Below, piece after piece: positions 1 through 4,337 of a DNA stretch of 5,326 nucleotides (position 1 is the first letter of the stretch; each line of letters starts with the position of its first letter). The translations under genes and the position numbers were made by a program. Source of the stretch: Aquifex aeolicus (lineage in GTDB: Bacteria; Aquificota; Aquificia; Aquificales; Aquificaceae); NCBI GenBank assembly GCA_011375045.1, contig DRNB01000209.1, positions 1-5,326 of the forward strand. The letters run 5' to 3'. The notes under the pieces are model-generated. The model saw only the letters and a list, made by a program, of their open reading frames with translations, did no database searches and was not told the DNA's origin.

Positions 1-314
1 CGGATCAGACGAAGTTAGAGATAGAGATAGAGGAGGAGAAAGTTCCCGTCAGGGACGCGGTGAGGGGACTGTGCGAGCTTCTGGGTTTCGATCCCCTGCA
101 CCTTGCCTGCGAGGGAACGGTGGTCTTCGCCGTAGCTCCGGATCACACGGACAGACTGCTGAGGATTCTCAGAGACCATCCCCACTGCAGGGAAGCGGAG
201 CTTATAGGTAGGGTAACCGGCGCCGGAGAGGGCAGGGTGCTGGTGAAGACACCCTACGGCACAAGGAGGAGGCTGGAGCCTCCGTCCGGAGAGCTTCTTC
301 CGAGGATCTGCTGA
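1..314 (+). CDS. hypE: Hydrogenase maturation protein HypE, C-terminal part (5' end outside window)
   Basis: The reading frame is open from base 3 to a TGA at 312-314 and gives the last 103 residues. HypE works in the cytoplasm with HypF: the carbamoyl group on its C-terminal cysteine is dehydrated with ATP to a thiocyanate, the source of the CN ligands of the [NiFe]-hydrogenase active site. The visible part is the AIR-synthase-like C-terminal domain. It has an ELLGFDPLHLACEG segment, a TVVFAVAP strand, an AELIGRVTG segment and the family's terminal signature SGELLPRIC, in which the final Cys is the carbamoylated residue. The GTG at 60 is internal, because similarity continues upstream to the window edge (acidic stretch LEIEIEEE, then VPVRDAV). 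The stop overlaps the engB start by one base (TGATG), so the two genes are probably translated from one mRNA. Other hyp genes, if present, lie upstream and out of view. Identification is firm despite truncation. Confidence 0.95.
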   Translation, partial: DQTKLEIEIEEEKVPVRDAVRGLCELLGFDPLHLACEGTVVFAVAPDHTDRLLRILRDHPHCREAELIGRVTGAGEGRVLVKTPYGTRRRLEPPSGELLPRIC

Positions 315-865
315 TGAAGGTGCGCTTCCTCAAGTCCACGGTCGATGACTTTCCTCCTCCGGACAGACCGGAGGTTGTCTTTGTGGGCAGATCCAACGTG
401 GGTAAGTCCTCCCTCATAAACTTGGTGGCTGGAAGCGGTGTGGCGAGGGTAAGCAAATCCCCCGGCAGGACCCGGATGATCAACTACTTCCTTCTCGATG
501 ACCGGATCTTCCTCGTAGATGTTCCCGGTTACGGTTTTGCCCGGGTTCCTAAGGAGGAGCAGGAGAGGTGGAAGCGCATGATGGAGCGCTACTTCAGGGA
601 AAGGAAGGAGAACATAAAGATGGTTTTCCTCCTCATAGACGCCTCCGTTGGGGTTCAGTCCCTCGACCGCCAGATGCTCGAGTGGCTTCAGTTCATAGGG
701 GTTCCCTTCACCGTGGTGCTGACGAAAACCGACAGAGCCTCCCAGAAGGAGCTCTCCCGGACCCTGAAGCAGGTGAGGGAGTATGTGGGGGAGGGGGCGA
801 TCGTTCTCAGCTCGGCGAAGGAGGGAAGGGGGAAGAAGGAGATCCTCTCCCGGATCCTGAGCTAA
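314..865 (+). CDS. engB: Ribosome biogenesis GTP-binding protein EngB/YihA (YsxC)
   Basis: A 183-residue TRAFAC-class GTPase of the EngB family, which acts in late assembly of the large ribosomal subunit. All G motifs are visible: G1 GRSNVGKS at 25-32, the G2 region KSPGRT at 48-53 (many relatives have TPGRT), G3 DVPGYG at 69-74, G4 TKTD at 137-140 and G5 SSAKEG at 166-171. The DAS segment at 109-111 stands where many relatives have DARxGP. Its length is slightly below the usual 190-210, with the short N-terminus typical of compact thermophile versions. The ATG at 314 is supported by a partial Shine-Dalgarno GAGG at 302-305 and by the TGATG overlap with hypE. The 3' end overlaps the convergent zinc-ribbon gene by four bases. 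Co-transcription with a hydrogenase maturation gene has no evident functional logic and probably reflects operon packing. Confidence 0.96.
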   Translation: MKVRFLKSTVDDFPPPDRPEVVFVGRSNVGKSSLINLVAGSGVARVSKSPGRTRMINYFLLDDRIFLVDVPGYGFARVPKEEQERWKRMMERYFRERKENIKMVFLLIDASVGVQSLDRQMLEWLQFIGVPFTVVLTKTDRASQKELSRTLKQVREYVGEGAIVLSSAKEGRGKKEILSRILS

Positions 866-1236
866 CCGCGGCACTCCTCCCCTTCGGAAGCGAAACTGTA
901 ATGACAGTGCGGACACACCTTAGCCTTCCTGTAAGCCTCCTCACAGCACATAGGGCACCTCTTCTTTCCCTTCAGAAAGAGGATAACGTTGAGGTGAAAG
1001 ACGTAGCGCAGAAGAAGGATCAGCGTAAAGACAGCGAGCACGATGAGCCACGCCCTCAGAGCAACGAGGGGATCCTGACTCTTCGTCCAGAAGTAGGTGG
1101 CGCCTATGGTGGATATCCAGAAGGATATCCTTCTGTCCACAAAGATGCTGGCGATAACGTAGAGGACCGCGACCCACAGGAAAAACTGGATCAGGGGTTC
1201 GTTCAGCAGAACCAGCAGACCCTTAAAGGCTTCCAC
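862..1236 (-). CDS. Small membrane protein with C-terminal zinc ribbon, function unknown
   Basis: A 124-residue protein I do not recognise as a named family. Likely membrane segments are residues 15-33, about 37-50 (short, aromatic) and 60-82. Positive residues follow segment 1 (DRR) and segment 3 (RYVFH, KGKKR), which suggests an outside N-terminus and a cytoplasmic C-terminus. The C-terminal 30 residues form a probable zinc ribbon: C94-x2-C97 and C108-x2-C111, with an extra C98, two nearby histidines and a late C122. Such ribbons on small membrane proteins often mediate protein or nucleic acid contacts, but no role can be assigned. The start is GTG at 1236-1234, one base after the TAG of the upstream gene. 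No Shine-Dalgarno lies at a usable distance, so translational coupling is likely. The TAG at 864-862 lies inside the convergent engB stop region. The ordered topology and paired cysteines argue for a real gene. Confidence 0.8.
   Translation of the reverse strand: MEAFKGLLVLLNEPLIQFFLWVAVLYVIASIFVDRRISFWISTIGATYFWTKSQDPLVALRAWLIVLAVFTLILLLRYVFHLNVILFLKGKKRCPMCCEEAYRKAKVCPHCHYSFASEGEECRG
1118..1135. repeat. Perfect 18-base palindrome inside the zinc-ribbon gene
   Basis: CAGAAGGATATCCTTCTG is fully self-complementary. Its inner GGATATCC (1123-1130) is repeated directly at 1111-1118, 12 bases away. On the coding (minus) strand the region encodes DRRISFWIST, with the Ile-Ser pair coded identically twice. 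It may be a chance product of these codons or a protein-binding site; as RNA it could fold into a 7-pair stem with an AUAU loop. Confidence 0.6.
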
Positions 1237-1237
1237 G

Positions 1238-1495
1238 CTAATATCTTACAATTACAAATCCCCTCAGCAGGGTGTGAATCAGACGGGCTAAGAGGTTGGC
1301 GCTCAGGAACGCCAGCAGTCCCTTTTCCGAAAACTGAAGAGCAACCCCGAGGGAGACACATCCCAGAAGGAAGAGCCTTACCCAGAAGGAGAGGAGAGGG
1401 TTCCTCTTGGGAAAGCTCAGAGACTGTCTGTATATATGTTCGTTGTACAGGAGACCGGAGCCAAAGCCCAGGAGAAGTGAAATCAGAACGTCCAT
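1238..1495 (-). CDS. Small three-helix membrane protein, possibly AtpR/AtpI-like ATP synthase accessory protein
   Basis: An 85-residue hydrophobic protein starting MDVLISLLLGFGSGLLYNEH. Predicted membrane segments are residues 2-17, 34-53 and 59-80, joined by a positively charged loop (FPKRNP at 29-33) and a short loop QFSEKG. Arginines lie inside the segments: R40 in SFWVRLFLL, then R71 and R78 in LLARLIHTLLRG. Three helices with buried arginines, and a glycine-rich first helix, match my recollection of AtpR of N-type ATPases and more loosely AtpI, small proteins thought to help assemble the c-ring. No ATP synthase subunit genes are visible here, so this stays a topology-based guess. I chose the ATG at 1495-1493 because extending the frame upstream would run antisense through pgsA and gives serine/arginine-rich, unprotein-like sequence. 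No Shine-Dalgarno precedes it. The next gene starts one base after its stop. Confidence 0.72.
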   Translation of the reverse strand: MDVLISLLLGFGSGLLYNEHIYRQSLSFPKRNPLLSFWVRLFLLGCVSLGVALQFSEKGLLAFLSANLLARLIHTLLRGFVIVRY

Positions 1496-1505
1496 ACCGT
1501 ATAAT
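1477..1505 (+). promoter_or_regulatory. Probable sigma-70 promoter of pgsA-dnaC, possibly leaderless
   Basis: A perfect TATAAT at 1500-1505 stands 17 bases after GTGAAA (1477-1482), which matches four of six positions of TTGACA. Transcription would start near 1511-1513, only two to four bases before the pgsA ATG at 1515. The -35 region lies inside the divergent gene. No Shine-Dalgarno follows. Inferred by eye; not proven. Confidence 0.6.
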
Positions 1506-1518
1506 TTTAACCGTATGG
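1492..1518. repeat. Imperfect dyad spanning both divergent start codons
   Basis: CCATAC (1492-1497) and GTATGG (1513-1518) are inverted arms around a centre at 1505, and 10 of 13 base pairs of the 27-base dyad are complementary. A direct repeat ACCGTAT at 1496-1502 and 1510-1516 overlaps it with a 14-base period. Three pairs of each arm are the mirrored start codons themselves. It could be an operator or just the result of symmetric start sites. Confidence 0.55.
1504..1509 (-). promoter_or_regulatory. Candidate -10 element for the divergent membrane-protein pair
   Basis: On the minus strand TAAAAT reads from 1509 to 1504, five of six matches to TATAAT, and overlaps the plus-strand TATAAT by two bases. 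A start about six to eight bases downstream would fall at 1496-1498, next to the ATG at 1495, again leaving almost no leader. No good -35 is visible at 17 or 18 bases, so confidence is limited. Confidence 0.4.
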
Positions 1519-2024
1519 CGAACCTCATGACCCTGTTCAGGATTCTTATCACGATCCCCCTCGTCCTTGCGCTTCTCAGGGAGCAGTATGAGGTCGCCTT
1601 TGTGTTCGCCCTTGCAGGAGCCCTCTCGGATGCGGCGGACGGAAAGATAGCGCGGCTTAACGGCGAGGAGAACTCGCTGGGTAAGCTCCTCGATCCCCTG
1701 GCGGACAAGATTTTTGTTCTCTCCACCCTCATAGCCCTCGTGGAGGTAAACAGGATAGGCTCCTTTCCCGTAATACTTCTGCTCCTGCGGGAGCTGAGCA
1801 TATCCTTCCTGCGGAGCTTCGCGGTTTCTCAGGGTGTAATAATATCCGCCTCCCTGCTGGGGAAGATCAAAACCTTCTTGGAGTTTTCCGCGGTTCTCCT
1901 TCTTATCTTGGGAACCGAAGCGGGTAGCTACCTGCTGTGGACAGCCGTTGCCGTCGCCTACATATCCATCTACGATTACGCGAGAAACTATCTCAAGACC
2001 CCCACGGGCTTAAATTATCCCTGA
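1515..2024 (+). CDS. pgsA: CDP-diacylglycerol--glycerol-3-phosphate 3-phosphatidyltransferase (PgsA)
   Basis: A 169-residue integral membrane enzyme that condenses CDP-diacylglycerol with sn-glycerol 3-phosphate to phosphatidylglycerol phosphate, the committed step to phosphatidylglycerol and cardiolipin. The complete CDP-alcohol phosphatidyltransferase motif D-x2-D-G-x2-A-R-x8-G-x3-D-x3-D is present from D39 to D64 (D39, D42, G43, A46, R47, G56, D60, D64), with all catalytic and metal-binding aspartates. The segments LLLLRELSISFLRSFA and LLGKIKT match the PgsA branch, favouring it over phosphatidylserine or other CDP-alcohol transferases. Several hydrophobic helices follow. The length is slightly under the usual 180-200. 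I prefer the ATG at 1515; a second in-frame ATG at 1527 would give MTLFRI and is possible. Neither has a Shine-Dalgarno, and a TATAAT ends ten bases upstream, so the mRNA may be leaderless. It overlaps dnaC by one base. Confidence 0.93.
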   Translation: MANLMTLFRILITIPLVLALLREQYEVAFVFALAGALSDAADGKIARLNGEENSLGKLLDPLADKIFVLSTLIALVEVNRIGSFPVILLLLRELSISFLRSFAVSQGVIISASLLGKIKTFLEFSAVLLLILGTEAGSYLLWTAVAVAYISIYDYARNYLKTPTGLNYP

Positions 2025-2740
2025 TGGAAACCTACTGTGAAAGGTGCAGGGGAACCGGCTTTGTAAAGGAGGAAGGCGGTGCCGTTTCCCTCTGTTCCTG
2101 CCGTTTCTCCCTGAAGGACACCAACCGAATACTCGGAATACCCAGACGCTTCTGGGATGCGGAGCTGGACAACTACGTGTGTGAAAACGCTTCCGAAAGC
2201 GAAGCCTTTAAGGAGGCTTACATATACGCCTCCTCCTACGATCCTGAGGAAGGCAGAGGTCTCACCTTCATAGGTCCGCCGGGTGTAGGAAAGACCCACC
2301 TTGCGGTGGGTGTCCTCAAGAAGATTTACAGGGAGAAGGGCGTGAGGGGCATGTTCTTCGATACAAAGGACCTCATATACAGGTTCAAGGCGCTCATAGA
2401 GGTGGGCAGAACGGCGAGAGCCATAAAGACAGTTCTGAACCTGCCCCTGCTCGTGCTGGACGACCTCGGAAGCGAGAGGCTCTCCGACTGGCAGAGGGAA
2501 ATGATCTCCTACATAATCTCTTACAGATACAACAACCTCAAAAGCACCCTGATAACGACCAACTTCTCCCTCACGGGAGAGGAGAAGAAGGACAGAAGGA
2601 TAAGAAAGATGGTGGACGGTCTCGAACTGCCAAAAGCCCTCATGACGGACAGGCTGGGGGCGGGGACGGTCTCCCGAATATACGAGATGACAAAGGTTAT
2701 CTACATGCAGGGAAGGGACAGACGAAGAAGGTCGCTCTAA
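2024..2740 (+). CDS. dnaC: Replicative helicase loader, DnaC/DnaI-type AAA+ ATPase with N-terminal zinc site
   Basis: A 238-residue AAA+ ATPase that loads the DnaB replicative helicase at the origin. The N-terminus carries a cysteine cluster, C5-x2-C8 and C24-x-C26, a likely zinc site like that of the Aquifex DnaC loader. The ATPase domain shows Walker A GPPGVGKT at 84-91, Walker B LLVLDD at 142-147, sensor-1 TTN at 178-180 and the box VII/sensor-2 region TDRLGAGTVSRIYEM at 208-222 with R210 and R218. The tail is very basic (GRDRRRRSL). IstB-type transposition helpers share this fold, but no IS element or transposase is nearby and the cysteine N-terminus favours a replication loader. The ATG at 2024 overlaps the pgsA stop (TGATG) and has no Shine-Dalgarno, so translation is presumably coupled to pgsA. 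The frame extends upstream to 1937, but that part runs inside pgsA. Confidence 0.9.
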   Translation: METYCERCRGTGFVKEEGGAVSLCSCRFSLKDTNRILGIPRRFWDAELDNYVCENASESEAFKEAYIYASSYDPEEGRGLTFIGPPGVGKTHLAVGVLKKIYREKGVRGMFFDTKDLIYRFKALIEVGRTARAIKTVLNLPLLVLDDLGSERLSDWQREMISYIISYRYNNLKSTLITTNFSLTGEEKKDRRIRKMVDGLELPKALMTDRLGAGTVSRIYEMTKVIYMQGRDRRRRSL

Positions 2741-2746
2741 CACCGC

Positions 2747-2776
2747 TTGCTCTCAAACGTCCTGATCTGTTAAAAT
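2747..2776 (+). promoter_or_regulatory. Probable promoter of the spc ribosomal operon
   Basis: An extended -10, TGtTAAAAT (2768-2776), lies in the only sizable gap between dnaC and rplN. A weak -35, TTGCTC at 2747-2752, matches only the TTG half, with an 18-base spacer. The expected start is near 2782-2784, giving a leader of about 50 bases. The T-run just after (2779-2784) has no hairpin before it, so I do not call a dnaC terminator. Confidence 0.55.
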
Positions 2777-2785
2777 ACTTTTTTG

Positions 2786-2799
2786 CCCTCTTTTGAGGG
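2786..2799 (+). other. Small hairpin at the predicted 5' end of the rplN leader
   Basis: CCCTC (2786-2790) pairs with GAGGG (2795-2799) around a TTTT loop. The T-run precedes rather than follows it, so it is not an intrinsic terminator on this strand. If transcription starts near 2783 it would form the very 5' end of the mRNA, where it could stabilise the transcript. A five-pair stem is short for a hot-growing organism. Confidence 0.4.
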
Positions 2800-2819
2800 A
2801 ACTGATACCGCTACGGTTT

Positions 2820-2826
2820 GGGGTGA
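2820..2826 (+). promoter_or_regulatory. Ribosome binding site of rplN
   Basis: GGGGTGA lies six bases before the ATG at 2833, a strong Shine-Dalgarno. It fixes this start and separates rplN from the preceding pgsA-dnaC unit, which has none. Confidence 0.8.
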
Positions 2827-2832
2827 AAAGCC

Positions 2833-3198
2833 ATGATACAGAGGCAGAGTTACATGAACGTTGCGGACAACTCGGGTGCCAGAAGGGTTCAGGTAATAGG
2901 AATACCCTACGCGCCGAGGAAATACGCCTCCCTCGGGGACGTTATCACCGTTACCGTGAAGGATGCGCTTCCCGACGGGAACGCCAAAAAGGGCAAGATA
3001 TACAGAGCGGTTGTGGTCAGGACAGCCAAGGAGGTCAGGCGTCCTGACGGAAGCTACATAAAGTTCGATGACAACGCCTGCGTTCTTCTGAACCAGTATG
3101 GGGAGCCTCTGGGAACCCGTGTTCTCGGACCCATAGCCAGAGAGGTCAGGAACAGAGGGTTCACCAAGATAGCCTCCCTCGCACCGGAGGTGGTCTGA
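2833..3198 (+). CDS. rplN: 50S ribosomal protein L14 (uL14)
   Basis: A 121-residue protein of normal length. It starts MIQRQSYMNVADNSGARRVQ and carries the L14 signature GSYIKFDDNACVLLNQYGEP with the ending SLAPEVV. L14 binds 23S rRNA at the subunit interface, contacts L19 and forms an intersubunit bridge. It is the first gene of the ribosomal run here. A strong Shine-Dalgarno, GGGGTGA at 2820-2826, stands six bases before the ATG. In most bacteria rpsQ precedes rplN; here the upstream gene is dnaC, with a probable promoter in the gap. The stop overlaps the rplX start (TGATG). Confidence 0.98.
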   Translation: MIQRQSYMNVADNSGARRVQVIGIPYAPRKYASLGDVITVTVKDALPDGNAKKGKIYRAVVVRTAKEVRRPDGSYIKFDDNACVLLNQYGEPLGTRVLGPIAREVRNRGFTKIASLAPEVV

Positions 3199-3557
3199 TG
3201 GCGGCGAAGATAAAAAAGGGTGATACAGTTGTGGTGATGCGTGGCAAGAAGCAGAACAGAGGTCAAACGGGAAAGGTCATAAGGGTCATACCTGAAAAGA
3301 ACAGGGTTGTGATAGAGGGGGTAAACCTCGTCAAGAAGCACCTCAAGGAGATACCCAACGTGCGCGAGGGTGGGATCATCGAAATAGAGGCTCCCCTTCC
3401 CCTTAGCAACGTCATGCTCCTCTGTCCCAACTGCAAGAAGCCGACGAGGGTCGGTTTCAGGATCGTGAGGGAGAAGAACGTTCTGAGAAAGTACAGATTC
3501 TGCAAGAAGTGCGGTGAGAACATAGATCTGGTAAGGGAAAAACAGCTGAGAGGTTAA
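3198..3557 (+). CDS. rplX: 50S ribosomal protein L24 (uL24), zinc-ribbon form
   Basis: A 119-residue assembly-initiator protein of the large subunit that binds the 5' domain of 23S rRNA near the tunnel exit. The N-terminal KOW domain is clear (KKGDTVVVMRGKKQNRGQTG at residues 6-25, then KVIRV). GVNLVKKH at 41-48 is the family hallmark. The C-terminal part carries C76-x2-C79 and C102-x2-C105 around an RVGFRIV strand, which makes this the cysteine-containing version; the E. coli protein lacks these cysteines. A GGAGGTG at 3186-3192, inside the end of rplN, serves the ATG at 3198 with five bases of spacing. Confidence 0.98.
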   Translation: MAAKIKKGDTVVVMRGKKQNRGQTGKVIRVIPEKNRVVIEGVNLVKKHLKEIPNVREGGIIEIEAPLPLSNVMLLCPNCKKPTRVGFRIVREKNVLRKYRFCKKCGENIDLVREKQLRG

Positions 3558-3561
3558 CAGC

Positions 3562-4125
3562 ATGGTTGTAGCTGCTAAATACGTGCCCAGACTCTATCAG
3601 AAGTACAGGGACGAGGTGGTCCCCAAGCTGATGCAGAGGTTCGATTACAGAAACCCCATGGAGGTTCCCAAGCTCGTCAAGATAGTTGTGAACATGGGAG
3701 TCGGCTCAGCGGTTCAGGATATAAAGAACCTCGAAAGGGCTATGGAGGATCTGAGGCTTATAACGGGACAGCAGCCAGCCGTCAGAAGGGCGAAGAAGTC
3801 CGAGGCGGGCTTCAAGCTGAGAAGGGGCATGCCCATAGGGGCAAAGGTTACGCTCCGCAAGGAGAGGATGTGGGATTTCCTCGACAAGACCATATCCATA
3901 GCACTTCCCAGGGTAAAGGACTTCAAGGGACTGAACCCCAGATCCTTCGACGGAAGGGGGAACTACTCCTTCGGAATATCGGAGCAGATAGTTTACCCTG
4001 AGATAGACTACGACAAGGTGGACAGGATCAGGGGTATGGACATAAGCATCCACACAACAGCGGAGACCGATGAGGAGGCGCTGTGGCTTCTGTCTCTGCT
4101 CGGACTTCCCATAAGGGCAGGTTGA
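3562..4125 (+). CDS. rplE: 50S ribosomal protein L5 (uL5)
   Basis: A 187-residue protein, slightly longer than the usual 179. L5 binds 5S rRNA and helps place it in the central protuberance. Family landmarks in order are PKLVKIVVNMGVG near 36-48, ITGQQPAVRRAKKS near 67-80, FKLRRGMPIGAKVTLR, LPRVKDFKGL, the segment FDGRGNYSFGISEQIVYPEI and the end TTAETDEEALWLLSLLGLPI. The ATG at 3562 follows the rplX stop by four bases, with AGAGGTT at 3548-3554 as Shine-Dalgarno. In E. coli the L24-L5 junction holds the S8 repressor site; I could not recognise that structure here. Confidence 0.98.
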   Translation: MVVAAKYVPRLYQKYRDEVVPKLMQRFDYRNPMEVPKLVKIVVNMGVGSAVQDIKNLERAMEDLRLITGQQPAVRRAKKSEAGFKLRRGMPIGAKVTLRKERMWDFLDKTISIALPRVKDFKGLNPRSFDGRGNYSFGISEQIVYPEIDYDKVDRIRGMDISIHTTAETDEEALWLLSLLGLPIRAG

Positions 4126-4135
4126 GGAGGTAGCC

Positions 4136-4324
4136 ATGCCGAAGAAATCGAAGGTGGTCAAGGATCTCAAGTACTACCCCAAGTGGAGGGTCAGGAGAAA
4201 GAACAGGTGTCCCCTCTGCGGAAGACCGCGGGGTTTCCTGCGTTACTTCAATATGTGCAGGCTCTGCTTCAGGGAGCACGCCCTCAGGGGTGAGCTTCCG
4301 GGTGTGAGAAAGTCAAGCTGGTAA
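4136..4324 (+). CDS. rpsN: 30S ribosomal protein S14 type Z (uS14), zinc-binding
   Basis: A 62-residue short S14 of the zinc-binding type, close to the 61 residues normal for that type. The zinc ligands are C25-x2-C28 and C41-x2-C44, followed by the classic end LPGVRKSSW. S14 binds 16S rRNA in the head of the small subunit. A near-perfect Shine-Dalgarno, AGGAGGT at 4125-4131, overlaps the rplE stop and lies four bases before the ATG. No zinc-free long S14 is visible in this window. Confidence 0.98.
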   Translation: MPKKSKVVKDLKYYPKWRVRRKNRCPLCGRPRGFLRYFNMCRLCFREHALRGELPGVRKSSW

Positions 4325-4326
4325 AC

Positions 4327-4333
4327 GGAGGTT
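4327..4333 (+). promoter_or_regulatory. Ribosome binding site that decides the rpsH start
   Basis: GGAGGTT lies four bases before the ATG at 4338. It overlaps the alternative TTG at 4332, which excludes that codon as the start. Confidence 0.85.
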
Positions 4334-4337
4334 GGAT

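Noticed and set aside
15..35. Short tandem repeat of TAGAGA near the window start
   Set aside because: It codes for an acidic LEIEIEEE stretch of HypE and spans only about three units, so a chance codon pattern is enough to explain it.
895..908. Inverted repeat ACTGT-AATG-ACAGT as an engB terminator
   Set aside because: The stem is only five pairs, no T-run follows, and it lies in the codons of the zinc ribbon.
254..916. 220-codon minus-strand open frame opposite engB
   Set aside because: It is antisense to a fully conserved GTPase and its translation is leucine/proline-rich with no recognisable domain.
1407..1514. N-terminal extension of PgsA to an upstream ATG at 1407
   Set aside because: The added 36 residues are arginine- and proline-rich, unlike any PgsA N-terminus. 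They also run antisense to the well-formed membrane gene at 1238-1495.
568..1530. 320-codon plus-strand open frame across engB and the membrane pair
   Set aside because: It is out of frame with engB and antisense to two credible genes. The product is low-complexity and resembles nothing.
1496..1801. Longer minus-strand reading frame for the 85-residue membrane protein
   Set aside because: The extra 102 residues lie antisense to pgsA and are serine/arginine-rich without structure. The membrane protein begins naturally at the ATG at 1495.
2024..2740. dnaC as an IstB-type transposon gene
   Set aside because: There is no transposase, inverted repeat or target duplication nearby, and the N-terminal cysteine cluster fits an Aquifex-type helicase loader.
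2015..2743. 242-codon minus-strand open frame opposite dnaC
   Set aside because: It mirrors dnaC almost end to end and its translation has no motif; dnaC has all AAA+ motifs. It is a shadow of strong codon bias.
2777..2799. T-run plus hairpin after dnaC as an intrinsic terminator
   Set aside because: The order is wrong on the plus strand: the T-run comes before the hairpin. On the minus strand the hairpin is followed by A residues.
3540..3620. E. coli-like S8 repressor site at the rplX-rplE junction
   Set aside because: I could not find the helix-21-like core or a convincing stem around the rplE start by eye. A covariance-model search would be needed to decide.
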